From Chloroflexota bacterium (lineage in GTDB: Bacteria; Chloroflexota; Limnocylindria; QHBO01), in contig VBKA01000033.1 of NCBI GenBank assembly GCA_005879815.1, positions 1 through 13,260 of the forward strand: a stretch of DNA of 13,260 nt. The letters run 5' to 3'. Each line of letters begins with the position of its first letter. Position 1 is the stretch's first letter. The notes under the pieces were generated by a model. That model was not told where the DNA came from, ran no database searches, and was given only the letters and a program-made list of their open reading frames with translations. A program made the translations under genes and the position numbers. Positions 6,601 through 13,231 of the stretch are shown here, piece by piece.

Positions 6601-8343
6601 CTAGAGCGTCGCCAGGTACTGGTGCACGAACTGCACCGCCATCGACCCCTCGCCCACAGCGCTTGCGATGCGCTTGACCGAGCGATAGCGCACGTCGCCG
6701 GCCACGAAGACGCCCGGGACGCTCGCTTCCAGCAGGAAGGGCTCGCGGTCGGTCCCCCATCCGGGTGGCGCCTTCCCCTCGTCGAGCACTTCGCGTCCGG
6801 AGAGGACGAATCCCGCCTTGTCGCGCATCACCGCAGCTTCCAGCCAGTCGGTGCGCGGTGTCTGGCCGATGAATACGAAGAGCGCAGCCAGCTCGAGCTC
6901 CTCGCGTTCACCGCCGGGGATCGTCTCGAGTGTCGCGCGCTCGAGCTGGTGCTCGCCGTCGACCCCGGCCACCTGAACATAGGGGCGCACCTCCACGTTC
7001 GGCAGCGCGGCCATCTGCTCGATCAGGTACTGGCTCATGGTGGCGGTCAGATCCGGCCCGCGAATCAGGACCTTGACGTTGTTCGCGAACCGGGACAGGT
7101 AGACCGCCGCCTGCCCGGCCGAGTTGCCACCTCCCACCACCGCGACGTCCAGCTCACGATACAGAATCGCCTCGGTGGTCGCCGCACCGTAGTAGATGCC
7201 CGCACCCGCCAGTCGGGCGGCGTTGGGAATCTCGAGCTGGCGGTAGCTGACCCCGGTGGCGACCACCACCGCCTGGCAGGAGATCTCGCTGCCGTCGCCC
7301 AGCGTAACGACGCGATAAGGGTCGTCGCGGCGGATCCCGACGACCTCGAGCGGAGACAGGATCTCGGCCCCCAGGCGCCGCGCCTGGGCCAGGCCGCGGC
7401 GGGCCAGGTCACCACCCGAGAGGCCTGCCGGAAAGCCCAGGTAGTTCTCGATGCGCGAGGTGGTGCCCGCCTGCCCGCCCGGAGCCTCGCGCTCGATGAG
7501 CACCGTCTTGAGTCCCTCGCTGGCGCCGTAGACGGCCGCGGCGAGGCCCGATGGCCCGCCGCCCACGATCGCAAGGTCGTAGAAGGGCAGGGCGGCGCGC
7601 ACCTGCAGGCCCACCTTCTCCGCGATCTGCAGGTTGGTTGGGTCGCGCAGCACGCTGCCGTCGGGGAAGAGGATGATCGGGATCGCCAGCTCCTCGGGGC
7701 TGGTCGCCTGTGCCTCACCGGCCGTCACCGCCACGGTCGCAGCGGTTCCCTGCCCGTCGACGGTCTCCATCAGGGAGATTGCGAGCCGCCGCCCCTCCTC
7801 ATCGGCCTCCGGGTCGAGCCAGGCGTAGGGCACCTGGTTGCGCGTCAGGTAGTCGCGGATATCGTGCCCGCGCGGAGACCAGCGGCGAGCGAGCAGCCGG
7901 AGTCCTTCGAAGGGCGGACGGAAATCCGCCACCCAGTCCGAGAGGAGGTCGTCGAGGACCGGGTACAGCTTCTCCTCTGGCGGGTCCCAGGGCTTGAGGA
8001 TGTACTGGTCGAGCCGGATGGAGTTGATCGCCTTGATGGCGACGTCCGTGTCGGCATAGGCCGTCAGCAGCACGCGCTTGGCATCCGGCTGCAGCTCGAT
8101 CGCCTGGGCCAGGAACTCGATGCCGGTCATGCCCGGCATGCGTTGGTCGACCACGAACAGACCGATGGCGCCGCCGCGCACGGTCAGCTGGCGAACCGCC
8201 TCGAGCGCCTCGGCGCCGGAGGTGGCGGCCACGATGCGGTATTCCTTGCCGTAGCGCGACCGCAGGTCGCGCTCCACGGCGCGCAGCACGGGGGCGTCGT
8301 CATCCACGGCGAGGATGACGGGCTTGTTGGTCGTGGTGGCCAC
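6601..8343 (-). CDS. Response-regulator receiver fused to a TrxR-like FAD/NAD(P) oxidoreductase
   Basis: A 580-residue fusion. Receiver domain, residues ~8-125: acidic pocket Asp14-16, phosphoacceptor Asp66 (VVDQRMPG), Thr94 and Lys117 (ILKPWD). Residues ~150-250 look like a glutaredoxin/thioredoxin-type fold without active-site cysteines (DYLTRNQVPYAWLD, then IPIILFPDGSVL). Residues ~255-580 are a thioredoxin-reductase-like enzyme: FAD motif IVGGGPSGLAAA, NAD(P) motif VVGGGNSAGQAA, and C-terminal FVAGDVRYRSVKRIASAVGEGSMAV. The redox CxxC of thioredoxin reductase is replaced (GIYYGAATTEA where CATC is expected), so classical disulfide reduction is unlikely. The enzyme may move electrons to another acceptor under phosphorylation control, with the co-transcribed kinase as the likely phosphodonor. 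GTG at 8343 is chosen because it precedes the receiver fold and has TACACT 6 nt upstream. Reading further back would run into the divergent gene. Confidence 0.92.
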   Translation of the reverse strand: MATTTNKPVILAVDDDAPVLRAVERDLRSRYGKEYRIVAATSGAEALEAVRQLTVRGGAIGLFVVDQRMPGMTGIEFLAQAIELQPDAKRVLLTAYADTDVAIKAINSIRLDQYILKPWDPPEEKLYPVLDDLLSDWVADFRPPFEGLRLLARRWSPRGHDIRDYLTRNQVPYAWLDPEADEEGRRLAISLMETVDGQGTAATVAVTAGEAQATSPEELAIPIILFPDGSVLRDPTNLQIAEKVGLQVRAALPFYDLAIVGGGPSGLAAAVYGASEGLKTVLIEREAPGGQAGTTSRIENYLGFPAGLSGGDLARRGLAQARRLGAEILSPLEVVGIRRDDPYRVVTLGDGSEISCQAVVVATGVSYRQLEIPNAARLAGAGIYYGAATTEAILYRELDVAVVGGGNSAGQAAVYLSRFANNVKVLIRGPDLTATMSQYLIEQMAALPNVEVRPYVQVAGVDGEHQLERATLETIPGGEREELELAALFVFIGQTPRTDWLEAAVMRDKAGFVLSGREVLDEGKAPPGWGTDREPFLLEASVPGVFVAGDVRYRSVKRIASAVGEGSMAVQFVHQYLATL

Positions 8344-8349
8344 GGCCGC

Positions 8350-8355
8350 AGTGTA
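8350..8355 (-). promoter_or_regulatory. -10 element for a probable leaderless transcript (oxidoreductase/kinase operon)
   Basis: TACACT on the minus strand is followed by exactly 6 nt and then the GTG at 8343, so transcription should start on or next to the start codon. No Shine-Dalgarno is present. No good -35 box was found. It is the mirror counterpart of the element at 8364-8369. Confidence 0.5.
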
Positions 8356-8363
8356 GGACCCGC

Positions 8364-8369
8364 TAGCAT
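8364..8369 (+). promoter_or_regulatory. -10 element for a probable leaderless transcript (FAD oxidoreductase)
   Basis: TAGCAT on the plus strand is followed by 6 nt and then the GTG at 8376, with no Shine-Dalgarno. The two divergent start codons leave only 32 bp between them, so both -10 boxes lie in that gap and each -35 region falls at or inside the start of the opposite gene. Confidence 0.5.
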
Positions 8370-8375
8370 CGGTCC

Positions 8376-9566
8376 GTGAGCCGCCCCGAACGAGCCGACG
8401 TGGTGATCGTCGGCGGCGCCATCGTGGGAAGCAGCGTGGCCATGTTCCTGGCGCGCCGCGAGGACTGGCGGGGCCGCGTCCTGGTGGTCGAGCGCGATCC
8501 AACCTACCGGACCTCTTCGACGACCCTCTCGGCGGCTTCGATCCGGCTCCAGTTCAGCACGGAGCTCAACATCGAGATCAGCCGTTTCGGCATCGGGCTC
8601 ATCAAGCACCTCGACGAATGGCTTGGGATCCCGGGCGGAGCGCCGCTCAGCATCGACTTCGTGGAGGGCGGCTACCTGTTCCTGGCCAGCGACGCCGGGC
8701 GGCAGATCCTCGAGCACAACCACGCCATCCAGCGCGCGCACGACGTGCGCGTCGCGCTGCTCTCGCCTGACGAGCTGCGAACGCGTTTCGGGTGGCTGGA
8801 GACCGGGGACCTGGCCGGCGGATCCCTGGGCCTCGCCGACGAGGGGTGGTTCGACGCCTATGCGCTGCTCCAGGCCTTTCGGGCCAAGGCGCGTTCGCTG
8901 GGGGTCGAGTACGTCGCCGGCGAGGTGAGCGCCATCGACTGCAGCGAGGGGCTCGTCAACGGCGTCCGACTTGCCGATGGCCGCGCCATCGCTTGTGACT
9001 GGGTCGTGAACGCCGCGGGCCCGCGGGCGGCGAACGTTGCAGCCATGGTCGGGGCGGAGCTGCCGGTGCATCCCCGGAAGCGCTACGTCTATCACTTCGA
9101 CTGCCGTCAGCGGATCGAGGGGGCTCCGCTGACGATCGACCCCACCGGGGTCTACTTCAGGCCGGAGGGACCCAACTTCATCGGCGGCTACTCGCCACGA
9201 GCCGGCGAGCCAGATCCGGACGCGCTCGACCTGGACCTCGATCGCCGCCCATTCGAGGATGTCGTCTGGCCGTCGCTGGCGCACCGCGTGCCGGCCTTCG
9301 AGGCGATCCGCCTGCTCGACGCGTGGGCTGGGCACTACGAGGTCAACACGCTCGACCACAACGCGGTCATCGGTCCCTACCCGGAGGCGAAGAACTTCCT
9401 GTTCGCCAACGGCTTCTCAGGACACGGCCTGCAGCAGGCCCCGGCGGTCGGTCGCGGACTGGCGGAATGGATCGCGACCGGAGGGTACGAGACCCTCGAC
9501 CTGTCGCCGCTCGGCTACGAGCGCATCGCGCGGAACGAGCCGGTTCGCGAGCTCAACGTCGTCTGA
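8376..9566 (+). CDS. DAO-family FAD-dependent oxidoreductase, FOXRED1/sarcosine-oxidase-like
   Basis: A 396-residue flavoenzyme. The Rossmann FAD-binding motif is at the N-terminus (VVIVGGAIVGSSVAMFLA, residues 9-26; the third motif position is Ala rather than Gly, as in many DAO proteins). Further marks are FDAYALLQAFRAKARSLGVEY in the middle, the VVNAAGPRAANVA segment that ends the FAD domain, GVYFRPEGPNFIGGYSP in the substrate domain, and the C-terminal NGFSGHGLQQAPAVGRGLAE. The last motif and the ending NEPVRELNVV most resemble the FOXRED1-like branch, and sarcosine or another N-methyl or secondary amine is a reasonable guess at substrate. No membrane segments. GTG at 8376 is the only start that keeps the whole FAD motif. 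The amidotransferase that follows 23 bp later suggests a shared amine or glutamyl-amine catabolic role, which is inference. Confidence 0.88.
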   Translation: MSRPERADVVIVGGAIVGSSVAMFLARREDWRGRVLVVERDPTYRTSSTTLSAASIRLQFSTELNIEISRFGIGLIKHLDEWLGIPGGAPLSIDFVEGGYLFLASDAGRQILEHNHAIQRAHDVRVALLSPDELRTRFGWLETGDLAGGSLGLADEGWFDAYALLQAFRAKARSLGVEYVAGEVSAIDCSEGLVNGVRLADGRAIACDWVVNAAGPRAANVAAMVGAELPVHPRKRYVYHFDCRQRIEGAPLTIDPTGVYFRPEGPNFIGGYSPRAGEPDPDALDLDLDRRPFEDVVWPSLAHRVPAFEAIRLLDAWAGHYEVNTLDHNAVIGPYPEAKNFLFANGFSGHGLQQAPAVGRGLAEWIATGGYETLDLSPLGYERIARNEPVRELNVV

Positions 9567-9577
9567 CGGGCCCGGCG

Positions 9578-9583
9578 TACCAT
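9578..9583 (+). promoter_or_regulatory. -10 element for a probable leaderless transcript (amidotransferase)
   Basis: TACCAT lies exactly 6 nt before the ATG at 9590, in the 23-bp gap after the FAD oxidoreductase gene. AGGG at 9585-9588 is too close to the ATG to act as a Shine-Dalgarno. The gene may be expressed both from this element and by readthrough. Confidence 0.42.
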
Positions 9584-9589
9584 CAGGGC

Positions 9590-10351
9590 ATGGAGCGACC
9601 GCGGATCGTGGTGACGCTCGCCAATCCCGAGGGCAAGTCGGACGTGGCGATCGCCGAAGACAAGAACGAGCGGTACTTGCAGGCGGTCGAGCGACACGGC
9701 GGTCAGCCCATCCCGCTCGATGAGCGGACGTCGGAGGCGGAGCGTCGCGCGGCGTTCGAGGAGATGGACGGCCTCGTCCTGAGCGGGGGTGAGGACATCG
9801 ATCCCGCCCGGTACGGCCAGCCGCGCGACTCGCGGACGGTGGTCGACCCGGGACGCGACGTGCTTGACGAGGAGTCCTTCCGGGCAGCCGCCGCCCGCAG
9901 CGTTCCGATTCTTGGCATCTGCCGGGGGCTGCAGGCGATCAACGTCTTCTCGGGTGGCCGCCTGGTGCAGCACGTGGACGAGCATGCCAGCCGTCCCTAC
10001 CGCGGCCGGGCCTCCGCGGCGGCCCGCCACCTGCTTCGGGTCGTTCCGGGATCGACGCTCAGCTCGCTGCTGGGAGGCACCCAGCAGCTCGAGGTGAACT
10101 CGTTCCATCACCAGGCGGTGGACCGGGCGGGACTGGCTCCCGGCCTGCGTGCCTCCGGCATCGCGCCGCACGCGCAGGGCGATCTGGTTGAGGCGCTCGA
10201 GGACGCGAGCGAGGACCGATGGCTGCTCGGCGTCCAGTGCCACCCCGAGCGAACCGAGAGCTCACCGACGGAGTTCGGTCGGCTCTGGGAGGCCTTCATC
10301 GCGGCAGCCCGGAACGCCCGGACACCCGTTCGCCTTCCTCCTGAGGACTAG
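9590..10351 (+). CDS. Class I glutamine amidotransferase-like hydrolase, PuuD family (peptidase C26)
   Basis: A 253-residue cytosolic enzyme of the gamma-glutamyl-GABA hydrolase family. The nucleophile elbow is GICRGLQAINV with Cys111, and the other two triad residues are His217 and Glu219 in GVQCHPERTE. LVLSGGEDIDPARYG (63-76) is the family's N-terminal signature, and VNSFHHQAV (168-176) is the typical PuuD segment. In E. coli, PuuD releases GABA from gamma-glutamyl-GABA in putrescine breakdown. The substrate here is not proven, because the other puu genes are absent, but the neighbouring amine-oxidase-like gene fits such a pathway. ATG at 9590 is chosen because it gives the normal family N-terminus; the frame extends upstream only through the preceding gene. 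Its TAG stop forms part of a CTAG shared with the stop of the convergent pseudogene. Confidence 0.9.
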   Translation: MERPRIVVTLANPEGKSDVAIAEDKNERYLQAVERHGGQPIPLDERTSEAERRAAFEEMDGLVLSGGEDIDPARYGQPRDSRTVVDPGRDVLDEESFRAAAARSVPILGICRGLQAINVFSGGRLVQHVDEHASRPYRGRASAAARHLLRVVPGSTLSSLLGGTQQLEVNSFHHQAVDRAGLAPGLRASGIAPHAQGDLVEALEDASEDRWLLGVQCHPERTESSPTEFGRLWEAFIAAARNARTPVRLPPED

Positions 10352-10536
10352 GCGAAAGCCGTATCGACCCAGCTCTGCCAGGCCCGTTCGGTCGCCTTCT
10401 GATCCACGTTGGCAAAGATGTGATGGCCGAGCACAAACCAGGCGTCGAGGACGCGACCCGTGGAGATCGCTTCCCGGGCCTCCTCCGGGGTCGCCTCGGT
10501 CTAGATATCCGCGCGCACCTCGAATGGCTTGGCCAC
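10348..10536 (-). pseudogene. Decayed SRPBCC/AHSA1-type protein with in-frame TAG and internal deletion
   Basis: On the minus strand, AGGAG (10548-10544) stands 7 nt before a GTG at 10536. The reading begins VAKPFEVRADI, hits TAG at 10503-10501, and continues in the same frame as TEATPEEAREAISTGRVLDAW to a second TAG at 10350-10348. The opening KPFEVR...ATPEE...EAI.TG...AWF is the typical start of SRPBCC (AHSA1-like) domain proteins, which are normally around 140-160 residues. Here only about 62 codons remain, and the tail (QKATERAWQSWVDTAFA) looks like the family's last helix, so the middle has probably been lost. TAG is the ordinary stop of several intact genes here, so stop readthrough is unlikely. 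The gene starts 19 bp after the phosphofructokinase gene and was probably co-transcribed with it. Confidence 0.6.
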
Positions 10537-10554
10537 GTCAGGACTCCTTTCTGG

Positions 10555-11733
10555 TCAGTCGTCGTGGCGAGGTCCGAGCAGCAGGGGCCAGCCGAGCTTG
10601 TCGGCGTACTGCGGACGCAGCCGCTCCGTGTTGTACATCCGCGCGACGTCGATGCGGCGCGGCCCGAGCTCGGGATCGGGCAGGGGGGCGTGGTCGTACT
10701 TCCCTTCCCGAATCGCGACCATCCGCCCGCTGGTGCCACTGATGAGCAGGTCCATGGCCACGTTGGCGAAAGTCATGGCCACCATCTGATCGAGCGCGTC
10801 GGGATCCCCGGATCGCAGGTCGTAGGTGAGGTCGCTGTGCACCGTCTCGACGCCGGTGCGACGGCGAAGCTCCTCCGCCAGTGCACCTCCCACGTCGATC
10901 TTGTGCCGATGGCCGTAGGCGTCGGCCTCGCCCTCCTCGCCCAGCGTGCCGCCGCTCCAGATGGCACCTTCCGAGGCGATCACGAACGCATAGCTGGATG
11001 GGTTGGCACGACGATCCTCCATGAGCAGCTCGGCGAGTGCATCGAGATCGAACGTGGCTTCAGGGATCACGCATCGGGCGCTCGTGACGTAGGCGGCGTA
11101 CCACGCGGTGTAACCGCTGTTGCGCCCAAAGATGCGAAAGACCCCGATTCGCTCGTGGCTGCCCAGCGTCGTCCGCTGGCGGTTGATCAGCTCCCGCGCC
11201 CGGGTCACCGCCGAGCTGAAGCCAATGCAGTACTCGGTCCCCTGGACGTCGTTGTCCATGGTCTTGGGGATCGCCACCATCGGTACGCCTTCCGCGCCCA
11301 GCCGGTGCCCGTAGCCGAGCGTGTCGTCCCCGCCGATCGCCACCAGGCGCTGGATGCCGAGCCGCTCGAGGTTCTCGAGGACGAGCGGCGTCAGGTCGTA
11401 GGTCCCTTCAGCTGTCTCGTAAGCGCGCAGGCGGATCGGGTCGAGATGCTCGGGAAGGCGCGAGGCCTTCATCTTTCCGGGATTCGTGCGCGAGGTGTGG
11501 AGGACGGTGCCTCCGGTCCGATCGATCGCGCGGGTCGTGCGGCGGTCGAGTGGACGGATGTAGTCCGGATCGGGATCCGGGCCGGCCCGCAGGTGGGTGA
11601 GGCCTTCCCACCCGCGCCGGATGCCGAGCACCTCGAAGTCCATCTCGGTGGCGCGGTAGACCACGCTCTTGATCACCGAGTTGAGGCCCGGCACGTCTCC
11701 CCCGCCGGTGAGGATGCCGATGCGCGTCGCCAT
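10555..11733 (-). CDS. pfp: 6-phosphofructokinase, group III type, probably pyrophosphate-dependent
   Basis: A 392-residue cytosolic enzyme that phosphorylates fructose 6-phosphate. The N-terminal nucleotide/PPi loop is RIGILTGGGDVPGLNSVIK. GGDDT (134-138) and PKTMDND (156-162) surround the active site. The catalytic Asp160 matches E. coli Asp127. Asp137 and Lys157 stand where ATP-dependent enzymes have Gly104 and Gly124, and this Asp/Lys pair is the known mark of PPi-dependent enzymes. FGRNSGYTAW and YAFVIASEGA are further PFK signatures. PPi use would make the step reversible; this is inference from two residues. ATG at 11733 gives the normal family start; ATG at 11742 is also possible. Only weak GAAG precedes it. 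A longer open frame upstream overlaps the divergent SRAP gene and is ignored. The SRPBCC remnant follows it. Confidence 0.92.
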   Translation of the reverse strand: MATRIGILTGGGDVPGLNSVIKSVVYRATEMDFEVLGIRRGWEGLTHLRAGPDPDPDYIRPLDRRTTRAIDRTGGTVLHTSRTNPGKMKASRLPEHLDPIRLRAYETAEGTYDLTPLVLENLERLGIQRLVAIGGDDTLGYGHRLGAEGVPMVAIPKTMDNDVQGTEYCIGFSSAVTRARELINRQRTTLGSHERIGVFRIFGRNSGYTAWYAAYVTSARCVIPEATFDLDALAELLMEDRRANPSSYAFVIASEGAIWSGGTLGEEGEADAYGHRHKIDVGGALAEELRRRTGVETVHSDLTYDLRSGDPDALDQMVAMTFANVAMDLLISGTSGRMVAIREGKYDHAPLPDPELGPRRIDVARMYNTERLRPQYADKLGWPLLLGPRHDD

Positions 11734-11773
11734 TCGAATCATCTTCGCGCGCCACTGCAAGGCGTGTATCGAC

Positions 11774-11803
11774 CATCCGACATTCGGCCAGAATGGACCG
11801 ATG
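11774..11803. promoter_or_regulatory. Imperfect inverted repeat over the SRAP promoter and start codon
   Basis: CATTC-GGCCA-GAATG (11781-11795) is a perfect 5-bp dyad. It extends outward imperfectly as CATC at 11774 and GATG ending at 11803. The dyad covers the presumed -10 CAGAAT (11789-11794), which lies 6 nt before the ATG at 11801, so a bound protein would block transcription. It may be an operator, perhaps of a damage-response repressor; it does not match the classical GAAC-N4-GTTC LexA box. Confidence 0.35.
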
Positions 11804-12529
11804 TGCGGACGCTTCGCGCAGCCGCGATCTTCCGACGAGCTGGCGCGCATCTTCGCCGCCCGCCGCGTCACCGAGCTCGAAGGGGACCGATTCAACGTCG
11901 CACCGACCGACGAGGTGGCGGCCGTGGTCGAGCGCCGCGGGGAGCGGCAACTGGACACGTTCCGCTGGGGACTGGTGCCGTACTACGCGGAGACCGCCCG
12001 CGAAGCGGCTCGCCTGATCAACGCCCGCGCCGAGACGGTCGAGAGCTCGGGGGCCTTCCGGACCGCCTTTCGTCGCCGGCGGTGCATCGTGCCTGCGGAT
12101 GCCTTCTACGAGTGGCGGCGCTCGACGCCGCTCGATCCGGATGAACCGCGTCGGCCAAGCGCCGCTCGCCCGCAACCATTCGCCATCCGGCGAGCCGACG
12201 GCCAGCCGATGGCCTTCGCGGGCCTGTGGGCCGTGTGGCGCGACCCGCTGACGGCCGGGCGCCTCTTCACCTGCGCCATCGTGACCACCACCGCCAACGA
12301 TCGGCTCGCGCCCCTGCATTCGCGGATGCCGGTCATCGTCGAGCCCGAAGATTGGGACGACTGGTTGGCCGAGACCAGCGAGGTGACGCTGCTCAGGAGC
12401 CTGCTGCGACCGGCTCCCGAATCCGCGCTCGAGGTCTACCCGGTTGGCCTGGCCGTCAACAGCGTGCGCAACAACGGTTCGAGCCTGCTGGATCGGGTCC
12501 CGGAGCCGGCGAGTGCATCGGCCTCGTGA
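11801..12529 (+). CDS. SOS response-associated peptidase (SRAP / HMCES / YedK family)
   Basis: A 242-residue protein that, in known homologues, forms a covalent thiazolidine crosslink with abasic sites in single-stranded DNA. The start is fixed by the required N-terminal MCGRF: Cys2 is the crosslinking residue after Met removal. Other marks are FNVAPT with Asn32, RWGL (56-59), NARAET (74-79), CIVPADAFYEW (95-105) with Glu104, and LHSRMPVI with His173, all of which match known active-site positions. Length is near the family norm (about 220-250). No Shine-Dalgarno precedes the ATG; CAGAAT lies 6 nt upstream, so the transcript is probably leaderless. It overlaps the next gene by 4 bp (GTGA at 12526-12529). 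Coupling to a polynucleotide-kinase-like gene suggests a small DNA or RNA end-repair unit. Confidence 0.95.
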   Translation: MCGRFAQPRSSDELARIFAARRVTELEGDRFNVAPTDEVAAVVERRGERQLDTFRWGLVPYYAETAREAARLINARAETVESSGAFRTAFRRRRCIVPADAFYEWRRSTPLDPDEPRRPSAARPQPFAIRRADGQPMAFAGLWAVWRDPLTAGRLFTCAIVTTTANDRLAPLHSRMPVIVEPEDWDDWLAETSEVTLLRSLLRPAPESALEVYPVGLAVNSVRNNGSSLLDRVPEPASASAS

Positions 12530-13082
12530 AGATCGCGCTCCCGTCCGACGCGATGGTGGTGCTGGTCGGAATCGCGGGCAGCGGCAAGTCGACCTTTGCC
12601 CGGGCCCACTTCGCCCCGACCGAGATCCTGTCGTCTGACGCGTTCCGCGCCGTCGTCGCCGACGACGAGGCCGACCAGTCGGCGAGCGGGGATGCCTTTG
12701 CCCTGCTTCATGCCGCGCTGGCGCTGCGGCTGCGCCGCGCTCGCCTGGCCGTGGTGGACGCCACCAACGTCGAGGGCGGCCGAGCGTGGCCATCGTGCTG
12801 GATATCGCCGTCGGCATCTGCCTCGAGAGGCTCACGAGCCGCAGCGTCCATCCGGTCCCACCTCATGCCGTGCGGCGCCAGCAGCGGGACCTGCGTCGCT
12901 CGTTGGCGGGCCTGCTGGACGAGGGATTCTCGGCGGTCTACGCGATCGGCTCGCCGGAGGTGGCAGCGACAGTCCAGGTCGAACGCATCGCGCCGGCGGA
13001 CGCCGCGCACGACGAAATGTCCCGAAGGAACCACGCCCGACGCGACGATGCGAGATCATCGAATCGACACCGGAACGCTTGA
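12526..13082 (+). pseudogene. Polynucleotide-kinase-like P-loop protein, frameshifted
   Basis: The first part reads from the GTG at 12526, overlapping the SRAP stop. It gives KIALPSDAMVVLVG, Walker A GIAGSGKST, then SSDAFRAVVADDEADQSASGDAF and VVDATN. This is the 5'-polynucleotide kinase domain seen in Pnkp-like AAA proteins. The frame then runs into Ser/Ala/Arg-rich nonsense. The family continuation appears in another frame from 12786: AIVLDIAVGICLE, then HPVPPHAVRRQQRDLRRSL and LAGLLDEGFSAVYAIGS, ending at TGA 13080-13082. Between DATN (ends 12768) and the new frame there are only 17 nt, where roughly 55-65 nt would be expected, so a deletion of a length not divisible by three is likely. 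Intact relatives run near 150-190 residues. A sequencing or assembly error is the alternative. If expressed, the product would lack the arginine-bearing lid. Confidence 0.72.
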
Positions 13083-13162
13083 TGCAATCTCGTGATCCGG
13101 TTGCGCTGCCCCTTCGGGACGACCTCAGAATAGCCAACCGCGGCGCGACGGCACAAGGCGGT

Positions 13163-13213
13163 TTATCCCCGAGTTTTCCGGTTGCTTCACGGCCTATCCA
13201 CAGCCTATCCCCA
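13163..13213 (+). promoter_or_regulatory. Three DnaA-box-like repeats before the right-edge gene
   Basis: TTATCCCCG (13163-13171), CTATCCACA (13194-13202) and CTATCCCCA (13205-13213) all run in the same direction. The middle one differs by a single base from the DnaA box TTATCCACA. Start-to-start spacings are 31 and 11 bp, about three turns and one turn of the helix, so the copies face the same side. This may be a DnaA-type operator for the gene at 13232; it is too small for a full origin as seen here. Confidence 0.35.
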
Positions 13214-13231
13214 CGCGCTAGGCTGGCTGCC

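Noticed and set aside
6622..8379. Long plus-strand open frame opposite the oxidoreductase gene
   Set aside because: It is the antisense shadow of a well-supported gene in GC-rich DNA; the translation has no recognisable motif and is rich in Arg, His, Leu and Gly.
10501..10503. TAG read as an amino acid (recoding) in the SRPBCC-like frame
   Set aside because: TAG is the ordinary stop of several intact genes in this window, and the protein also lacks its middle part.
11734..11958. Longer N-terminus of the phosphofructokinase
   Set aside because: It would overlap the SRAP gene, and family members start directly before RIGILTGGGD.
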